A DNA stretch of 43,181 nucleotides from a bacterium (GTDB lineage: Bacteria > Planctomycetota > Phycisphaerae > Phycisphaerales > UBA1924): contig JANSXG010000008.1 in assembly GCA_024743075.1 (NCBI GenBank), positions 1-43,181 of the forward strand, in the 5' to 3' direction. Below are positions 32,779 through 41,509 of this stretch, piece after piece. The position numbers were made by a program, and so were the translations under genes. Below the pieces are notes generated by a model. It was not told the origin of the DNA. It saw nothing but the letters and a program-made list of their open reading frames with translations, and made no database searches. The first letter of the stretch is position 1, and the number at the start of each line of letters is the position of its first letter.

Positions 32779-33738
32779 ATGGACCTCGGCTCGTCATCCC
32801 AAGATCGCACTCCCGTGGCCGTGACGATCGGCAGTTTCGACGGTGTGCACATGGGCCACCGTCGCCTGATCCAGGTCGCGAGAGACCGCGTCGGCCAGGC
32901 CGGGAAAGTCGTCGCGCTGTCGTTCTTTCCGCACCCGATGTCGAAGTTGCGCCCCGAAGCGGCACCAGCCCGCCTGACCGCATTCGACCGACGGGCTGAA
33001 TTGCTTCGGGAGGCCGGCGCCGACGAGGTCGAGGCACTCGAGCCGACAGCCGACCTCCTGGGCAGACGCCCGGAGGCGTTCGTCGACTGGGTGGTTAAGC
33101 GGTACGCGCCGCTCGTGTTCGTCGAGGGCCCGGACTTCCGGTTCGGGAAGGCGAGGTCCGGGGACAACGAGAAACTCAGAGCGATCGGCGAGCGGGTCGG
33201 TTTCGATGTGGAAGTTGTGGACGAGGTGGATGTATCGCTCGCGGATCAATCGATTGTGCGAGCATCGAGCACGGTCGTGCGCTGGCTGCTGGAACAGGGG
33301 CGCGTCGGTGATGCCGCGTGTGTGCTCGGTCGTCCGCACCTTGTCTCGGGGATCGTTCGCCGGGGCGACCAACGCGGGCGATTGCTCGGCTATCCCACGG
33401 CGAACATCGAGACACAGACCATGCTCCCGCGCGACGGGATCTACGCGGGCGATGCGACCCTTCCCGATGGGACCGTTCGACCCGCGGCGATCCACATCGG
33501 GCCTCGGGCGACGTTCAACCGAATGAACCGCACGATGGAGGTGTTCGTGGTCGATTGGGCGGGCCCGCTCGCCGAGGGCCTTGAGGAGTATGGCTGGCCG
33601 ATCTCGGTTCGGTTCAGAGCGTGGCTCCGCGATCAGGCTAAGTATGATTCGGCGGCGGATTTGTGCGTACAGATGGCCCGTGATGTCGAGCGGGCGTCCA
33701 CTCTGTTCGAGTCACACCCGGAAGGAGTGGGCGGTTGA
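32779..33738 (+). CDS. ribF: Bifunctional riboflavin kinase/FAD synthetase RibF
   Basis: This 319-residue enzyme fits RibF length and motifs. The FAD synthetase half has GSFDGVHMGHRRLI (residues 18-31) and VVALSFFPHP, with VEGPDFRFGKARSGD further on. The flavokinase half begins near residue 180 with GRPHLVSGIVRRGDQRG, RLLGYPTANIE and the IHIGPRATF segment. It converts riboflavin to FMN and then FAD. The start at 32779 (MDLGSSSQDR) is chosen because it leaves the expected N-terminus; in-frame codons to 32497 overlap mqnB. No obvious Shine-Dalgarno precedes it. It overlaps nrnA by four bases (TTGA). Confidence 0.93.
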   Translation: MDLGSSSQDRTPVAVTIGSFDGVHMGHRRLIQVARDRVGQAGKVVALSFFPHPMSKLRPEAAPARLTAFDRRAELLREAGADEVEALEPTADLLGRRPEAFVDWVVKRYAPLVFVEGPDFRFGKARSGDNEKLRAIGERVGFDVEVVDEVDVSLADQSIVRASSTVVRWLLEQGRVGDAACVLGRPHLVSGIVRRGDQRGRLLGYPTANIETQTMLPRDGIYAGDATLPDGTVRPAAIHIGPRATFNRMNRTMEVFVVDWAGPLAEGLEEYGWPISVRFRAWLRDQAKYDSAADLCVQMARDVERASTLFESHPEGVGG

Positions 33739-34799
33739 GCCAGACGACGGACCGAACTGAACAGGCGTGGGCCTCGAACGCGACGGTCGATCAGATCGTC
33801 GATCGCCTGCGCCGATCTGACAGCGCGGTCGTGCTGACGCACGGAAAGCCCGATGGCGACGCGGTCGGCTCGTCGGTCGCTATCGCGCAGGCCCTGATCG
33901 CCTTGGGCAAGAAGGCGATCGTGCTGTTCGATCCGCCGTGGACGGACCGATTCGATTGCGTGATCGCCGACACGCCGTATCGGGTGCTCGAAGGCAAGGC
34001 CGATGACCCCGCCTGGTCTGATGACCGGGTCAAGAACGCCGACACCGTCGTGGTCGTCGATACCGGCTCGTGGTCGCAGCTCGCGGCCTCCGAGGCCTTT
34101 CTGCGGGCGCGTGCGGACAAAGCGGTTCTGATCGATCACCACGCGCACGGCGACCCGGAAGTGGCGGCGCTACGCCACATCGACACGAACGCGCCCGCCG
34201 CGGCCCAAATCGCTGCTGACGTGACGTTCAACCTGCTCGGACTGCCGTCGATCGCGCAGCTGCCGCTCCCGATCGCCCGGGCGGTGTACTTGGGCATGGC
34301 AACCGACACCGGCTGGTTTAAGCACCCCTCGGTCCGTTCGAGCACGTTCCGGATCGCCGCGGACCTGATCGACGCCGGGGTCGACCATTCACGTCTGTTC
34401 CTGCAGACCGAGCAGAGCGACCCGCCGGAACGTCTGCTGATCATGCAGCGGGCGATGAAGAGCATGGAACTGGTTGCCGGCGCGCAGGGCGCGATCATGT
34501 GCCTGTCGCCCGCGGACTTCGAGGAGACCGGCGCGGATCTTTCGCTCACCGGCGGGCTGGTTGATCTACCCAAAGCGGTGCGGACGGTCGAGGTGTCCGC
34601 GTTGCTCACGCAGGTCGAGCCGAATCTGACCAAGGTCAGCTTTCGCAGCAAGGCGAGCGCGAAGGACATCGATGTGAACGAACTCGCGCAGCGGTTCGGC
34701 GGCGGCGGTCATAAGCACGCCGCGGGAGCCCGAATCGAAGCGGATCTTTCGGGAGCGAAGAAGCAGATCGTCGAAGCGCTGGAGGACGCGCTGCGATGA
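33735..34799 (+). CDS. nrnA: DHH-family nanoRNase/pAp phosphatase (NrnA-like)
   Basis: This 354-residue protein shows the DHH phosphoesterase motifs: VVLTHGKPDGDAVGSSVAIA near residue 35, VVVDTGSW, VLIDHHAHGDPEV near 133 and the DHHA1 motif FGGGGHKHAAGARI near 321. NrnA-type enzymes degrade 2-5 nucleotide RNA fragments and dephosphorylate pAp. The start is TTG overlapping the ribF stop, with AAGGAG about nine bases upstream. In many bacteria nrnA and ribF lie near rbfA/truB; here those are absent and a methylase gene follows with ATGA overlap. Confidence 0.92.
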   Translation: MSQTTDRTEQAWASNATVDQIVDRLRRSDSAVVLTHGKPDGDAVGSSVAIAQALIALGKKAIVLFDPPWTDRFDCVIADTPYRVLEGKADDPAWSDDRVKNADTVVVVDTGSWSQLAASEAFLRARADKAVLIDHHAHGDPEVAALRHIDTNAPAAAQIAADVTFNLLGLPSIAQLPLPIARAVYLGMATDTGWFKHPSVRSSTFRIAADLIDAGVDHSRLFLQTEQSDPPERLLIMQRAMKSMELVAGAQGAIMCLSPADFEETGADLSLTGGLVDLPKAVRTVEVSALLTQVEPNLTKVSFRSKASAKDIDVNELAQRFGGGGHKHAAGARIEADLSGAKKQIVEALEDALR

Positions 34800-35701
34800 G
34801 CCGGGGCGGACCCATCGGCAGAGGCGGACCGGGCAAACCGGCGCGTCGCGGGTCCCGGCCGGCCGGCCCGAAGAAGCCGCCGCTGCGGATCATGACGACG
34901 ACACTCTGGGAGTACCCGTCGCAGCACTATGGCGACTCGATCCAGGGTGACAAGAACTACACCGGCGCGACACCGAGCTGGGTCATCTGGCAACTCCTGC
35001 AGCGTTACACCAAGCCCAAGCAACTCGTGGTCGATCCGATGTGCGGCTCCGGCACGACGCTGGATGTGGCCCGCGATCTGGGGCGCCGGGCCCTCGGGTA
35101 CGACGTGGCCTCGCACACGCGCCGTTCGGACATCTTCAACGCGGATGCACGGTCACTGCCGCTCGAGGATGAGAAGGCGGACTTCGTCTTCGTCGACCCG
35201 CCGTACTCGACGCATGTCGACTACTCGAATGACCCTCGCTGCATCGGCAAACTCGACGCCGGCGGCGAGGACGGCGGGGCGGCGTACTACGACGCGATGC
35301 GCGCGACGATCGCCGAGATCGATCGGGTTCTGAAGCCCGGCCGGCACATGGCGCTCTACGTCAGCGATTCGTTCCGCAAGGGCCAGCCGTTCATGCCGAT
35401 CGGATTCGAGCTCTTTGCGATCCTGCGAGAGCACTTCGAGCCGGTGGACATCATCGCCGTGGTCCGCCACAACGAGAAGCTGCAGCGGGGCAACTTTCAC
35501 AAGGCCGCCGAGGAAGAGAACTTCTTTTTGCGCGGGTTCAACTATCTGTTCATCATGCGGAAGTCGGACGGGCGTGGGAAGGGTCCGGGCCCGACGAAGG
35601 CGCAGCGGTCCGATCAGTCGAAGCCGATATCTCCCGGTCGCGTCGGAGGGCGTGGCAAGCCGGGCCCGAAGCAGAGCCCTCGTCGGCGGTCGAAGCGATA
35701 A
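34796..35701 (+). CDS. DNA methylase-like SAM-dependent methyltransferase with basic tails
   Basis: This 301-residue protein overlaps the nrnA stop (ATGA). It has a Gly/Arg/Pro/Lys-rich N-tail (residues 1-30), then a methylase core: TTTLWEYPSQHYGDSIQGDK, SAM motif VVDPMCGSGTTLDVARDLG near residue 80, and catalytic DPPYSTHVDY near 134 (an N4/N6-type amino-methylase motif). A basic C-tail (about 255-301, GRVGGRGKPGPKQSPRRRSKR) ends it. No separate target-recognition domain and no restriction endonuclease is present. The substrate could be DNA or structured RNA; the polybasic tails and the coupling to a nanoRNase keep RNA open. Specificity cannot be read from the sequence. Confidence 0.75.
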   Translation: MSRGGPIGRGGPGKPARRGSRPAGPKKPPLRIMTTTLWEYPSQHYGDSIQGDKNYTGATPSWVIWQLLQRYTKPKQLVVDPMCGSGTTLDVARDLGRRALGYDVASHTRRSDIFNADARSLPLEDEKADFVFVDPPYSTHVDYSNDPRCIGKLDAGGEDGGAAYYDAMRATIAEIDRVLKPGRHMALYVSDSFRKGQPFMPIGFELFAILREHFEPVDIIAVVRHNEKLQRGNFHKAAEEENFFLRGFNYLFIMRKSDGRGKGPGPTKAQRSDQSKPISPGRVGGRGKPGPKQSPRRRSKR

Positions 35702-35709
35702 CCTGAGCG

Positions 35710-37050
35710 TCAGCGGGACGACACGACGCGTGCCGGGCGGAAGCTTCCCTTGAGGATCTCACGATCGTCGGCCTTCAGCCAGTCCTGGAGCAGGCCGGCG
35801 TAGACGCTGCGGAAGTCGAGGTTGAACTTCAGGTCGCCGTTATCCAGATCGGTAAGCGAAGGATGGTTGCCCAGCAGACCCGGGCGGACCATGGGGCCGG
35901 CGAGGAACATCGGCGCGGCGGTGCCGTGGTCGGTGCCGTTGGAGCCGTTCTGCGAGACACGACGTCCGAACTCGCTGAAACTCATGGTGAGCACACGCTG
36001 ATCGTGCCCCGTCGCACCGAGGTCGTCGTAGAACGCTTTGACCGCGTCTGAGAACTGGCGAATGAGGTTGGCGTGCTGGCCCTGCGGGCCGCCCTGGCCG
36101 GCGTGGGTGTCGAACCCTCCCATGGTCGCGTAGTAGACTCGCGTTTCGAGGCCGGCGTGGATCATGGCGGAGATCATGGCGAGTTGGCGACCGAGGCCGG
36201 TGTTGGGGTAGTTTGCGCCCGTGCCGCGAGCGACGGCGGATCGGATCTTCTCCGACGCGACCTGCGCGTCGAGCGCGGTCCGCGTCAGGAACTCGGCGTT
36301 GGATCCCGCGTGGTGGTTCGTGGCCGGCGGCTTGCCTTCCTTGTGGGCGCGCATGCCCGTCAGGTCGTGGTAGCCGTCTTCGAGCGATTCGTGCAGATCG
36401 GCGCCGACCCAGCGAAAAAGGTCGGGCGATTCGAAGGCGATCGGTTTGATCTGGCGTCCCTGCATCGCGAGCGGTGCCTCTCGCCCGAGGGCGATGCCGA
36501 TCTCGCCGCACTGCCCGCTCTGCATCCGAGCGTCCGCTTCGGGCGAGCCGGCGCACTGGTTGTCGAAGAACCGGCCGAGCCAGCCGTCGCCGACGCCACC
36601 GGTGTTGGCCGTTTGCCAAATGTCCATCGAGGCGAAGTGTGAGCGGTTGGGGTTGGGGTACCCCACACCCTGCACGACCGACAGCAGGCCGGCGTCGTAG
36701 AGTTCGTTCAAGCCGGTCATGGCCGGGTGCAGGCCAACCTCGTGGTCCGAGCCGAGGCGGAGCACCTGCTGCTCCGGGATCGCGATGCCCGGGCGGGCGC
36801 GGTAGTAGTTCGCATCGCCGAACGGAACGACGGTGTTCAGGCCGTCGTTCCCGCCGGCCAGTTGGATCACGACAAGCACGTTCTCGTCCGGCACGCCGGG
36901 GACCGAGCGCCGGCCCGCGGCCTGCATCGACATCGCCGAAGCCGACCGCTGGAGGAACAGCGGGATCGTCATCGTGGCCGAGGTCATCATCAGACCCGTG
37001 TGCAGGAACTGCCGGCGGGTCCAGGCTTTGCTGTTGTGAAGGTCTGACAT
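35710..37050 (-). CDS. DUF1501 family exported protein
   Basis: This 446-residue protein starts after GGAG and has a twin-arginine-type N-terminus: KAWTRRQFLHTGLMMTSATM. The mature part shows DUF1501 signatures, VLVVIQLAGGNDGLNTVVPF, RSHFASMDIWQTA, GGFDTHAGQGGPQGQHANLI and MSFSEFGRRVSQNGSNGTDH, the last with a conserved sulfatase/phosphatase-like metal-ligand pattern. DUF1501 proteins are abundant in Planctomycetota and are nearly always paired with DUF1800, as here. The biochemical activity is not established. It lies downstream of the DUF1800 gene with a 45-base gap, and its stop faces the methylase gene across eight bases. Confidence 0.93.
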   Translation of the reverse strand: MSDLHNSKAWTRRQFLHTGLMMTSATMTIPLFLQRSASAMSMQAAGRRSVPGVPDENVLVVIQLAGGNDGLNTVVPFGDANYYRARPGIAIPEQQVLRLGSDHEVGLHPAMTGLNELYDAGLLSVVQGVGYPNPNRSHFASMDIWQTANTGGVGDGWLGRFFDNQCAGSPEADARMQSGQCGEIGIALGREAPLAMQGRQIKPIAFESPDLFRWVGADLHESLEDGYHDLTGMRAHKEGKPPATNHHAGSNAEFLTRTALDAQVASEKIRSAVARGTGANYPNTGLGRQLAMISAMIHAGLETRVYYATMGGFDTHAGQGGPQGQHANLIRQFSDAVKAFYDDLGATGHDQRVLTMSFSEFGRRVSQNGSNGTDHGTAAPMFLAGPMVRPGLLGNHPSLTDLDNGDLKFNLDFRSVYAGLLQDWLKADDREILKGSFRPARVVSSR

Positions 37051-37095
37051 GGGTGCTCCGTGCTTGAAGCGGTTGGATGGGCAGGGGGGCGGTGT

Positions 37096-38664
37096 TCAGC
37101 AGAGCTGGTATTCGGGCATCGCGGTGATGAGCGCAAGCATGCCCGTGACGGTGTCGGGGGTGACACGTGAACCTGTTGACTCGACGAACTCGTGGAGCAC
37201 GCGCAGGCGGTCGGGGTTCGGGTTGGGGCCAAGCGTGAAACGGGCGAGGTACGACGCGACCTGCTTGGCGTCCCGATCCGCGCCGGGCTGAACCTGTGCG
37301 AGGTCATCGAGCAGTTGGGAAGCGTTGTGCCGCTCGACGTCTGCCAGCGGGTCGTAGCCGCTGGGCGTCCTGCCGGTAAGCAGGAAGGTCATGATGTTCT
37401 GGCGGACGAAGAGCGTCGAGGTGTTGATCCAACTGCGCCCTCCCGACCACCCCGCGACGGAAGGCGGCTCGAAGAGCTGCTGGCCCATCAGCGTCAGGGC
37501 GTCGTTGAGGATGCCGAGGTCGCGGACGGGCGTGTTCAGCGAGCGCACCGCGCCGACCACCAACTGGACGGGGCTCTTGATCTGATCGGCGATGAACCGC
37601 TGTTCGTAGAAGTGCTCACTCTGGAAAAGCTGGGTCAGCACCGGGGCGAGGTCGTATTCGTTCTGCACCAGCGTGCGCGCGAGTTGCCGGATCACGCTCA
37701 CGATCGGGTCGTAGGCCGGGTCGCGTCGATCGCTCGGTACGAAGCTCACGAAAAACTCGTACAGCTTCTTGGCGATGAACTCCGAGCAGGCCCGCTGCGA
37801 GAGGATGATCTTGACGAAGTCTTCGCCGTCGAAGTTGCCGCTTCGACCGAAAAGCCGCTTGCTCCCGGTGTCGTGCAAATTCTGGCGGAAGACGAAATCA
37901 TTGCCCTGGAACGCGTATCCCGTGAGTGCGCGGGCGCCCTCTTTGATGTCGCTTTCGGAGTAGTTTCCTTCGCCGAGCGCGAAGAGTTCCATGATCTCGC
38001 GAGCGAGATTCTCGTTGGGCGCAGCGCGTCGGTTGAGTTGGTTGTCGAGGTAGCCGAGCATCGCTGGGTCGCGGATGATCCCGGCGAGCAAGTTGCCAAA
38101 GTTGCCGGTCGCGTTGGCTCGGAACAGCTGGTTCTGCTGGAACAGGTGGTAACTGTTCTCGACTTTGCGGTATCCGGACGCGAAATGACCGTGCCAGAAG
38201 AGGGTCATCTTCTCTTCGAGCGGGCGTGGCGTCTCGATCATGCGCTCAAGCCACCAGCGCTGCAGGTCGGCGACCTGACGCCGATCGGAACGCTGCTGTT
38301 GCTGACGCCGCAGGCGAAACTGCGCGATCAGGTCTTCGTTCTGCGTCCGCTGGGCTTCGCGATAGCGCCGAACTTCTTCGGCGGTCGGCGGCTGCATGAT
38401 GTTCGCGTCGAAGCGGTCGCTCGCGACCGGGGACGGTGCAGCCGAGCGGGACGGGTCCACGAGCAGGGCGACCGCGTTCTCGACGCCCATGGTCGACAAG
38501 GCGCGGATCTGGGAAGAGTTGCCCCCGAATCCGGCTCGCCAGAGCAAGTGACGGGCCTGGTCGTAACCGAAGTCCGAATCCGGGATGCGACGGAGCGATG
38601 CGCTGGGTCGCGGGGGCAGCGGGGGCGTGTCGGGCTCGGTGCGTCGCTGGGTCGTGCTCTGCAT
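37096..38664 (-). CDS. DUF1800 family protein
   Basis: This 522-residue protein starts at ATG 38664, seven bases after GAGG; an ATG at 38706 is in frame but has no ribosome site. DUF1800 features are the early QARHLLWRAGFGGNSSQIRA, MTLFWHGHFASGYRKVENSY, NENLAREIMELFALGEGNYS and ARALTGYAFQGNDF, then IAKKLYEFFVSFVP, and PSVAGWSGGRSWINTSTL near the end. No typical signal peptide is visible. Partner and order (DUF1800 then DUF1501) are the common arrangement; the pair is thought to act together at the envelope, with no proven reaction. Confidence 0.92.
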   Translation of the reverse strand: MQSTTQRRTEPDTPPLPPRPSASLRRIPDSDFGYDQARHLLWRAGFGGNSSQIRALSTMGVENAVALLVDPSRSAAPSPVASDRFDANIMQPPTAEEVRRYREAQRTQNEDLIAQFRLRRQQQQRSDRRQVADLQRWWLERMIETPRPLEEKMTLFWHGHFASGYRKVENSYHLFQQNQLFRANATGNFGNLLAGIIRDPAMLGYLDNQLNRRAAPNENLAREIMELFALGEGNYSESDIKEGARALTGYAFQGNDFVFRQNLHDTGSKRLFGRSGNFDGEDFVKIILSQRACSEFIAKKLYEFFVSFVPSDRRDPAYDPIVSVIRQLARTLVQNEYDLAPVLTQLFQSEHFYEQRFIADQIKSPVQLVVGAVRSLNTPVRDLGILNDALTLMGQQLFEPPSVAGWSGGRSWINTSTLFVRQNIMTFLLTGRTPSGYDPLADVERHNASQLLDDLAQVQPGADRDAKQVASYLARFTLGPNPNPDRLRVLHEFVESTGSRVTPDTVTGMLALITAMPEYQLC

Positions 38665-38793
38665 GGTCAGGCCTCGGCTGGCGGACGGGATCGAACGAAC
38701 GCCCAACGATCGACATCGACGCCGATTGCGGGGTGGAACCCGAATCTATCGTCATTCACGCCCGATACCGAGGGAAATTCGGATGTTTTGGGT

Positions 38794-39990
38794 TTACCAG
38801 ACCTGACCGCGCCGGAGTTCGTCAAGCGGATACAGGCGACCACGCCAGCGCACGCCACCCGCTCTCAGGGTCGCCCGAGCGGATCGCAAGAGGGCGATCG
38901 GGGCGACCCAGGCCATCAGGGGAGATAGAAGTCCGCCGAGCGGTGACCAGCCGAACTGACGCGCCACGATGGCCATGGGCAGCCCGGTGGCGAGCCAGGC
39001 CACGAAAGCGAACCAGCACGCGATCCGAACCAGCGGCTCAGGACTGACCATGGCGACGACCGGTGCGATGACCGCGCCGGCGAGAGCTGTCAACCCCGAT
39101 GTGATCAGCAGGGAGGCCAGCAGCGCGTTGAAGCGAGCCATCGCGAAGAAGTTCTTTTCGATGAGCGCCATGACGGTGCGCACGTCGGCCTGCCAGTCGA
39201 TGTGCACCGACTCCGGGCCGGAAAGCACGAGGGAGTGGCCACGCCCGTGCTTGCGCCCTTCACGCTGGACGAGCAGCGCAAGCTTGACATCATCCACGAC
39301 TTCGAAGGGAAGGGCCTCATGCCCGCCAAAGGCTCGATACGCGTCGGTCCGCACGAGGTTGAACGCGCCAACGCCAACCGGACAAAAGGGCAGGCCAAGA
39401 TTCACGACGGCGCATCGCACCAAGAAATGGATGTACAGCGCGAGCGTCCCGGCGATCCCCCAACTGCTCGACGCCTCGTAGCCGGGGAGTACCGCGAGAT
39501 GGTCGATCGGGCGACGGCTGGATGTGGCCGCGCGGAGCGCACGGGCCAGCGCGTCCGGCTTGATCCAGGTATCCGCATCCGAAAACAGGATCCATGGCGT
39601 GGACGCCGACGCGGCGCCGAGCTGCAACGCGTGGGGCTTGCCGAGCCAGCCTTCGGGGAGGTTGGTGACTCGGACGAGCGTCAGACGCGGGTCGGACTTG
39701 GCCTTTGCTTCGACGATCGCCGCCGTTTCGTCGGATGACCGGTCGTCCACGATCACGATCTCCACTCGCGGTGAGCGGATCGCCAGAAGGTGGTCAACGG
39801 TGCCGCCGATCCGCTCAGCCTCGTCCCGCGCCGCAATGACGATCGTGACGGGCTCGGGGTCTTCAAGGGGCTGGAAAGAGCCGAGCCGGCGCGTCAGAAG
39901 CACACCGAGCGAGCCGAACAGAATAATCCCCATCCAGACCAGGCCGATCAGCGCGAAAACGCCAAAGCCGGTCCATTCTGCCGCGTTCAC
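38794..39990 (-). CDS. Family 2 glycosyltransferase, membrane-bound
   Basis: This 398-residue protein starts at GTG 39990, overlapping the birA stop (GTGA); a longer frame to 40227 lies within birA. After an N-terminal membrane helix comes a GT2 catalytic domain: VTIVIAARDEAERIGGTVDH, EIVIVDDRSSDETAAIVEA, LPEGWLGKPHALQLGA, and the DxD motif FSDADTW at 138-140. VVDDVKLALLVQREG follows, then three or four membrane segments and a short soluble end (GVRWRGRLYPLDELRRG). The layout is like HpnB-type or other processive lipid/polysaccharide transferases. Substrate cannot be named. Confidence 0.85.
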   Translation of the reverse strand: MNAAEWTGFGVFALIGLVWMGIILFGSLGVLLTRRLGSFQPLEDPEPVTIVIAARDEAERIGGTVDHLLAIRSPRVEIVIVDDRSSDETAAIVEAKAKSDPRLTLVRVTNLPEGWLGKPHALQLGAASASTPWILFSDADTWIKPDALARALRAATSSRRPIDHLAVLPGYEASSSWGIAGTLALYIHFLVRCAVVNLGLPFCPVGVGAFNLVRTDAYRAFGGHEALPFEVVDDVKLALLVQREGRKHGRGHSLVLSGPESVHIDWQADVRTVMALIEKNFFAMARFNALLASLLITSGLTALAGAVIAPVVAMVSPEPLVRIACWFAFVAWLATGLPMAIVARQFGWSPLGGLLSPLMAWVAPIALLRSARATLRAGGVRWRGRLYPLDELRRGQVW

Positions 39991-40817
39991 GAGAGGTCTC
40001 CGCTCACCACGCGCATCACATCGCCGTTCGGCTGTTCCAGCAGGAGGGCACCGAGCGAGTCGGGGTGCTCCGAAACACCCCGGATGAGGCCGCTGTACAT
40101 CCTTCCGTCGCGTCCGGTCACCTGCACGCCGGAGTCGGGGCGGTGCAGGAGGCCCTCGATCTCGCGGAAGAGGTTGGTTGGCAGTCCTGGAACGGGGATG
40201 AGGTCGGTCAGATGGCCCAGAAGGCACTCCGCGAGCCGGTCGAGCACGAGATCCTCGCCAGCCAACTCGGCGACCGATACCGGGGGCGTTCGGAGCGGGC
40301 GTCCGGCATCATCAGTCGCCGGCGGGGTGTTGTTCACATTGATGCCGAGTCCGACAACGATCCCGTGCGGCGCGCATTCAACGAGCATGCCCCCGATCTT
40401 GCGGGCCCCCGCGCCGGGACGGGCGACGACGAGGTCGTTGGGCCACCGGAGAACGACCTCCGACGCTGCGCGCTCCGGCAAGGACTCCCGAACCGCCCGC
40501 ACCGCCGCGACCCCAACACGCAGACCGAGCCCGGGGAGAACCCCTGCCGCCGGGTCGGCAACAGGCATGGCGAGACTCATCCAGAGCCCGCCTTCGGGGC
40601 TGGCCCAGGAACGCCCGCGCGTGCCCCGTCCGGCGGTCTGGATTCCGGCGATCCACGCCGCCGGAACCGGAGCCGCATGATCGGTGAGCCAGGTTCGTGC
40701 GAGGTCGTTGGTCGACCTGGTTGCGTCCAGACGATGCACCAGTACGGTCCCCGAGCCCATCCGCAAGGTTGTCGGGCTGCCAGCGTGGCAGAGCGGATTG
40801 GGCTTCGATTGTGTCAT
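39987..40817 (-). CDS. birA: Biotin-[acetyl-CoA carboxylase] ligase, no repressor domain
   Basis: This 276-residue class I biotin ligase shows STNDLARTWL, QTAGRGTRGRSWASPEGGLW (biotin/ATP loop, residues about 61-80), VVLRWPNDLVVA and RKIGGMLVECAPHGIVVGLG, plus a small C-terminal domain (SGLIRGVSEHPDSLGALLLE). It lacks the N-terminal helix-turn-helix of E. coli BirA, so it should biotinylate carboxylase carrier protein without being a repressor. The start at 40817 gives 19 extra residues before an ATG at 40760; neither has a clear ribosome site. It is divergent from the small exported protein gene before secA. Confidence 0.93.
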   Translation of the reverse strand: MTQSKPNPLCHAGSPTTLRMGSGTVLVHRLDATRSTNDLARTWLTDHAAPVPAAWIAGIQTAGRGTRGRSWASPEGGLWMSLAMPVADPAAGVLPGLGLRVGVAAVRAVRESLPERAASEVVLRWPNDLVVARPGAGARKIGGMLVECAPHGIVVGLGINVNNTPPATDDAGRPLRTPPVSVAELAGEDLVLDRLAECLLGHLTDLIPVPGLPTNLFREIEGLLHRPDSGVQVTGRDGRMYSGLIRGVSEHPDSLGALLLEQPNGDVMRVVSGDLS

Positions 40818-40899
40818 CCGGCGGGCGCCTGGGTCAGAAAACCTGATTTTTGGGTCGAGAAACGGGATTTGCGAAGATTGGGCTCGCTCGCGGATGCTG

Positions 40900-40928
40900 T
40901 TGCCCGACCCGAGGAACCGGTCGATACT
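40900..40928 (+). promoter_or_regulatory. Candidate sigma70 promoter for the small protein/secA unit
   Basis: TTGCCC (40900-40905), a 17-base spacer and GATACT (40923-40928) make a plausible promoter ending 15 bases before the ATG at 40944. A perfect dyad, TACTCT-ATG-AGAGTA (40925-40939), overlaps the -10 and probable start site, so it could bind a regulator. Confidence 0.4.
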
Positions 40929-40943
40929 CTATGAGAGTACGCC

Positions 40944-41360
40944 ATGGGAATGCCCGCACATACCGAGCCCGAAATCACCGCTCCGGAGGTCGGATCCGTC
41001 CGGCGCGGTGCGCGCCAGTGCTTCAGCGCCGGTTCCATGGTCGCTCTGCTCGTAGTTCTGGGCGTGATGCCCGGTGCCGCGGCTCTGGCCGCCCCCGAGG
41101 CGATGAGCCACATCAACTTCGTGCTCCACGAAGTCGTCAGGCCGAAGCCGGATCGCGACTCGCGTGAGCCGGGCGCCTCGATTCGCGAGGTCGCGGTCGG
41201 GACAAAGTCCATCTCGACGCCCGCGATCTGTGCGATCGAGCCCGCGGTCAACCCGTCGATTGAACAGGTCGTTCCGTGCGATCTCGCACATTCTCGACGC
41301 TGCGAGATGTTCGCGGCGCGTGCGTGGTGCACGAGCACGCCCCCGCCTGCGCGGCTCTGA
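40944..41360 (+). CDS. Small exported protein upstream of secA (secretion-monitor candidate)
   Basis: I do not recognise a family for this 138-residue protein. Codon third positions are strongly G/C along the frame, as in neighbouring genes, so it looks truly coding. The N-terminus is an extended signal sequence: Arg20, Arg21 and Arg24, then a hydrophobic core at about 30-48 (MVALLVVLGVMPGAAALA) with an Ala-Leu-Ala cut site. The mature part has four Cys and no clear domain, and the protein ends TSTPPPARL, a proline triplet six residues from its end. It lies 149 bases before secA on the same strand. That layout (signal peptide, proline-rich end, next gene secA) mirrors E. coli SecM, but no SecM arrest sequence is present. 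A plain exported protein is the alternative. Confidence 0.6.
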   Translation: MGMPAHTEPEITAPEVGSVRRGARQCFSAGSMVALLVVLGVMPGAAALAAPEAMSHINFVLHEVVRPKPDRDSREPGASIREVAVGTKSISTPAICAIEPAVNPSIEQVVPCDLAHSRRCEMFAARAWCTSTPPPARL

Positions 41361-41367
41361 GCACAGC

Positions 41368-41387
41368 GCGAGATCCTTTGGTCTCGC
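41368..41387 (+). promoter_or_regulatory. Hairpin between the small exported protein gene and secA
   Basis: GCGAGA and TCTCGC close a stem, extended by a G-T and a C-G pair around a four-base loop, starting eight bases after the stop codon. No T-run follows, so it is not a typical terminator. A stalled ribosome at the end of the upstream frame would cover or disturb it. Confidence 0.4.
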
Positions 41388-41509
41388 ACTGATTCCGTCG
41401 CGCCACCCACCGTTCAAATTCAGACAAACGAACCCCGCTGTGCCGTTGCCGGATCGAGTTTCTGCTCCGGCGACAGCGCGGTCTTCGACCAGATCACAGG
41501 CAGATACCC

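Noticed and set aside
31947-33167. mqnB starting at 33167 (406 residues)
   Set aside because: The extra 156 residues lie opposite conserved RibF sequence and have no hydrolase features; the hydrolase fold begins at 32699.
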